Positions 60,434 to 64,000 of a DNA stretch of 64,000 bases are shown one piece after another (position 1 is the first letter of the stretch; each line of letters opens with the position of its first letter). The notes below the pieces were generated by a model, which had not been told where the DNA came from, ran no database searches, and saw only the letters and a list, made by a program, of their open reading frames with translations. Source of the stretch: Hirsutella rhossiliensis (Eukaryota; Ascomycota; Sordariomycetes; Hypocreales; Ophiocordycipitaceae); the NCBI RefSeq assembly GCF_020360975.1, contig NW_025408676.1:1426001-1490000 (forward strand), in the 5' to 3' direction. The position numbers and the translations under genes were made by a program.

Positions 60434-60512
60434 TTTTTTTATTTTTATTATTACTTATATATAGCCTCTAGGGCTATAGCGAGGCTAATAAGGGCCTAGG
60501 CCCTTATTAGTA
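60434..60512 (-). mobile_element. 79-bp 3'-tail insertion of LINE family B
   Basis: Consists of a T-run and the last ~70 bp of family B in reverse (compare 46,190-46,270). It is flanked by a perfect 16-bp duplication CCTTCGAAGCTAGCTT at 60,418-60,433 and 60,513-60,528. This is a severely 5'-truncated target-primed insertion into the host LINE copy. Confidence 0.85.
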
Positions 60513-61975
60513 CCTTCGAAGCTAGCTTAAGGGGCCCTAATAGGCCCCTATTAGCTAGGCCTACTACCTATAACTATAGGAAAGTAGACTAAAAGGCCTT
60601 CTCGGAATACCTAGCTAAGAAGGAATAGGACCTCCTTATAGCTATAGAGAGGGCTATAAAACGAGACGACTTAGAGGGGATAGCCTCCCTTTTAATAAGA
60701 ACCCTTATAGAGGCCTCTAACGTAGTAATACTAAAAAAGAGGCCCTATAAGGGATCTAAACCCTAGTAGACTAACGAGCTAACCTCCCTTTAGAAAGCCC
60801 TAACTAAGCCTAGCCTAACGGGCTTATAGGCTAGCCTAGGACTAGGAGAGCTAGAAGAGCTTTATAGAGGCCTAAAATAGCTTTAAGTACGCTATTAGGG
60901 CTACTAAAAAGCAATACTAAGAGAGCTTCCTAGTAGAAGTAGTAGGAAAGGACGTCTTTATAGCCTTTTCCTATACTAAGGCTAAAGCTAACCCTACCCT
61001 TCCGAGTATCTCGTATATAAAAGAAGGGATAGAGGTAAAAGCTAATACCTTTACGGAAAAATACAAGGCCTTCCTAACGACCCTTTTTCCGACCCCGGAC
61101 CCTAGCCCTAGCCCCCCTAGCCCCCCCTAGAGCCTAGAAAAAGAAGAGCCCCCGGGCCCTATAGGCAGTAAGGGCACGGCTAAGTAGGACTAGTAAGAGC
61201 CAAAGGACCCCGAGATTAAAAGGGCTATCGTTAGCTCTTCTAATAAGAAAGCCCCCGGCCCGGACTCCCTTAGCTTCCTTCCTATCTAATACGCTTATAA
61301 GGTTATTCCTACGGTCTTTAATAGGGCCTATAAAGCCCTATTTAACTAAGGATACTACCCTAAGGCATAGAAGGAAGCTATAGGAATTATACTCCCTAAG
61401 TAAAATAAGCTAGACTATACTATCCCTAAAGCTTATAGGGTTATAAGTCTACTTAACTACTTAGGGAAGGTCCTTAAAAAGCTATACGCTACCCGGCTAG
61501 GCTACTTAGCTAATATAGCCGGGCTTCTAAACCCTACGTAGCTAGGGGGACGAAAACAGCGGTTAGCTATCGACACGGCCTTCCTCCTCCTATACCACGT
61601 CTAAAAGAAGCAGGAGTCTAATAAGAAGGCTATTACTAGCACCCTCTTATTAGATATAAAAGGCGCCTTTAACTTTATATCGAAGGAATAGCTTATAAGG
61701 GTCCTAAGGGAATTAAACCCCCCTAAGGCCCTTATAAGCTAGGTAGACTACTTCCTTACCGAAAGGAAGATCTAGCTAGCCTTCGAAGGGCAAACCTAGC
61801 CCCTAATAGACCTAGTAATAGGGGTACCCTAAGGGTCCCTTAATAGCCCTATACTATTCCTCTTATATACGTAAGGGGGATACTAGCGGCTAAGGGGTAC
61901 TGGCTATCCTATATAGACGATTTTAGTATCTTTATAACGTCGACCTCGGCTAAGAAGAACGTTTAGTAGCTAGAA

Positions 61976-62446
61976 TATAACGACCGGTGTTATTCTTAAG
62001 GGATAAACCTATTAAGGGGTTTATATTAGTAGATATAATAGGGCGTGGTCTAAGCAATAATAAGTATATTACGTTAGTAATAAGTCGGAGGTCGTAGACC
62101 GTAGACTATAACTAGGTAATTAAGTAATCGGAATTAAAGATAAGATTGTAATAGAGATCGTAATAATTATAATATATTAAAAGCTATCGAGCTATCTATC
62201 TAAAGGAGTAAAAGTAGGTAGCTATATATACCTATAGAGACTATCCTTAGATTATAGGCCTAGCTATAATCCCTAACGTTAGATCGTATAGAGCGTAGTA
62301 ATCCTATTAATCCTAGATTACTTAGATCTCTACGATCCCCTCGATCCTATATCTATTAGATAGTCGTGCTAACTATTTATCTATTAGACCGTGTTACGTG
62401 CTTAACGCGGTCGACCGTTAGCGGCCTAGTAGCCGTAGTCGTAATA
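61976..62446 (-). repeat. Lone gypsy LTR at an inverted LINE junction
   Basis: 471 bp, TATAACGACCGG...GTCGTAATA. It is the same subfamily as 217-666 and is only half-shared with the 485-bp LTRs. The flanking 5-mers TAGAA and GGAAA do not match. The left neighbour is a + strand LINE in its RT region; the right neighbour is a - strand LINE in its ORF1 region. Confidence 0.85.
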
Positions 62447-63935
62447 GGAAAGGCATCTATAGCACTACGTACGTATAGTATATTCCTTATAGGCCTCGAC
62501 TTAAAGCTATAGGCCTGCTATATAAAGGCCTTTTTTCCGGTATTCGGCCCTTATAGCCTCCGAAGGGACTACGAAGATAACGGACCCTGCCTTTTACGTT
62601 AGGCCTAGGGTGCCTAGCTACCTAGGCTGCCCTAGGATATCGATCCCGCTAAAGGTCTTAGCCTCTATAGCAAAGATATTAAGGATAGGGGTTTCTAGGA
62701 GGTTAGGGACGCTCCGGGCTACTAGCTTAGTCTAGCTAGTAGGAAGGTCGGCCGATTCGATAGGCAGCTACTTAAGGTATAGGGACTACTTATTCCGCTA
62801 CTCTAGAAGTTTCTTCGCTATATAAGGGGCTTTTATCGTTATAACTATATTGCCTTTATTTAAAGTCGATAGAGCTAATATAGCTAGTTCCCCTATAGCC
62901 TTATTAAGCTTATTATAAAGAGTAATAGGGCTAATAGTCGGCGTTAGCGATCCCCTTTTTAGCTTTAGGATAAGCTAGAAGTCTTCTTTTATATTCCTCT
63001 TAGCTAGGGCCCTAGCCGGGGCCTTAGCCGGGGCCTTAGCTAGGGCCTTAGGCGCTTTCTTTATAGCGACCTTAGCCTATAAGCTAGCTTCGAGATTTCC
63101 TTTTATAGCCTTAGGCTGCTAGGCGGCCTTAGGCTAGGGCTAGGGCTATTATAGGGGCTGTTAGCGGTCCGGGGTCCCTATAGCTGCCTTTTTAAGCCCT
63201 TCTATAATAGTCTTATAAGAGGGTTCGATTTTTTAGGCTTCCTTAAGGGCCTAGAGGGCCTATTAAAGGAAGCCCTAGGCCCGGTCCCTTAGGAAGGGGT
63301 GCTAGGGCTAGGGCTAGGGCTGCTATTACTATAGGCGTTAGAGTATAAGCTAGGTAGGCGTAGGGCTAATAGGGCTACTAAGAGCAGCCCTCTTTTATTC
63401 CTTTGCTTACTTAAGGGGCTGGTTTAGCTAGAAGTAGCTAGCTTAAGGCAAGGATAGGCTAGGCCTAAAGATACTAATCTTAGGCCCGTTAAGCCCGCTA
63501 GGCTAGATCGGGCTAGTAGCCTAGGTAGGTACTAGGCTTATTTCGTTATCTTCTATCTTAATATCCTCTTAGCCTTAGTCTTAGTCTCGGGCTTTAGGTT
63601 TCCCTTCTAGGGTCCTTAGAGGGCGTTAGCCTTCTAAGGCTTCTTCTAAGTAGGCCCTAGCCTCTAGGGTGCTTATTTCGTCCCCTATATTAAAGGGGGG
63701 GGGGGGGTCGAGGGGCCCGCCTAGGGCCTAGGCCGGGGTCCTAGGTCGGGTCCGGGCTTAGTTATATTTACGGGGGGTACATATTAGTTAGTAAGGGCGG
63801 GGAAGGGTTTTCCCCCTATATAGGGGAAAACCTAGCCTAGCTCGCTATCTTCGGCAGTATATTACGCGCCCGCTAGTAGCTGCGCGAGGCTATACTTAGG
63901 GGGGCGTAATACGCTATTCGCGAGGGTTCTAGGCG
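62447..63935 (-). mobile_element. LINE (family B) 5' end fragment
   Basis: Reverse complement of 50,048-51,545: ORF1-like part with the Ala/Pro/Lys-rich repeat (near 63,000-63,060), then the leader with a C-run at ~63,690-63,710 (seen as G on +), ending near 63,935. It is cut by the lone LTR at 62,446. The last ~65 bp of the window, to 64,000, have no partner in the window. Confidence 0.78.
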
Positions 63936-64000
63936 TATGCTTTTTTCGTATTTTAAGCTCGGTTTTAAAAAGATAGCTAAAAAGACGTAATAATGTTTTA

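Larger units (their letters stand above)
50048..61975 (+). mobile_element. LINE (family B), 5' part to reverse transcriptase, split by the gypsy insertion
   Basis: The pieces 50,048-52,505 and 60,391-61,975 are one + strand LINE. The 5' leader runs to ~50,280. An ORF1-like part has an Ala/Pro/Lys-rich repeat segment at ~50,930-50,995. Endonuclease remnants lie at 51,895-51,940 (ADLILL then EPYLY as read) and 52,261-52,290 (LAGDFNLYHP). After the gypsy element come the endonuclease-RT linker and the RT with TLLLDIKGAFNF at 61,641-61,680. The copy is broken at 61,975 by a lone LTR. Stops occur throughout. Confidence 0.8.
43680..64000. other. RIP-mutated transposon block (right flank)
   Basis: Same signature as the left flank: CpA/TpG almost absent, CpG and TpA common, no open frame of 60 codons. 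It includes GC-rich LINE sequence (around 46-52 kb and 62.4-64 kb) in which RIP has removed CpA without producing an AT-rich base composition, because CpG and CC/GG runs are retained. Individual elements are listed separately. Confidence 0.93.

Overview
This window comes from the nuclear genome of a filamentous ascomycete (Pezizomycotina, most likely Sordariomycetes). The genes have many short introns (48-89 nt) with fungal GTANGT-like donors and CTNAC-type branch sites, and their products are typical fungal orthologues. Both flanks show saturating repeat-induced point mutation (RIP). They are almost devoid of CpA and TpG but keep CpG, are full of TAA/TAG, and have no open frame above about 60 codons.

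Layout. (1) 1-~19,450 is RIP-mutated transposon DNA. It holds the edge of a Ty3/gypsy element (1-666), an unassigned purine-rich stretch, a Tad-like LINE (family A) in + orientation (~2,400-7,600), a second family A 5' part in - orientation (~7,860-9,690), and a third - copy (9,691-~19,400). The third copy is split by a complete Ty1/copia element with 697-bp LTRs and a TATAT target duplication (11,873-18,190). (2) ~19,500-43,480 is an island of ordinary composition with seven multi-exon genes. (3) ~43,680-64,000 is again RIP-mutated. It holds family A 5' fragments, several copies of a second LINE (family B) in both orientations, a complete chromodomain-type gypsy element with 485-bp LTRs and an AGAGG duplication nested in a LINE (52,506-60,385), a 79-bp LINE tail with a 16-bp duplication, and a lone LTR at an inverted LINE junction.

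Gene island, left to right. A Gea/GBF1-type ARF exchange factor and a FIG4 phosphoinositide phosphatase, both +, serve Golgi and endolysosomal membranes. TTI2, -, is a Tel2-Tti1-Tti2 component for PI3K-like kinases and is convergent with FIG4. A 1,704-residue membrane-bound NRPS-like synthetase, -, combines an adenylation domain, a carrier domain and three transmembrane-tethered left-handed beta-helix domains, an order resembling epsilon-poly-lysine synthetases. SYF1, -, and the spliceosomal U1A/U2B''-type RRM protein, -, flank VMA8, +, the V-ATPase subunit D. SYF1 and VMA8 share a 434-bp divergent promoter.

Most genes are housekeeping. The synthetase is the only one suggesting specialised metabolism and has no recognisable biosynthetic partner here. 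Its 5' side faces an unusually long (2 kb) gene-poor gap. I derived exon structures by hand from splice consensus, reading-frame continuity and remembered family conservation; each summed exon set is a multiple of three. I ran no alignment or database search.
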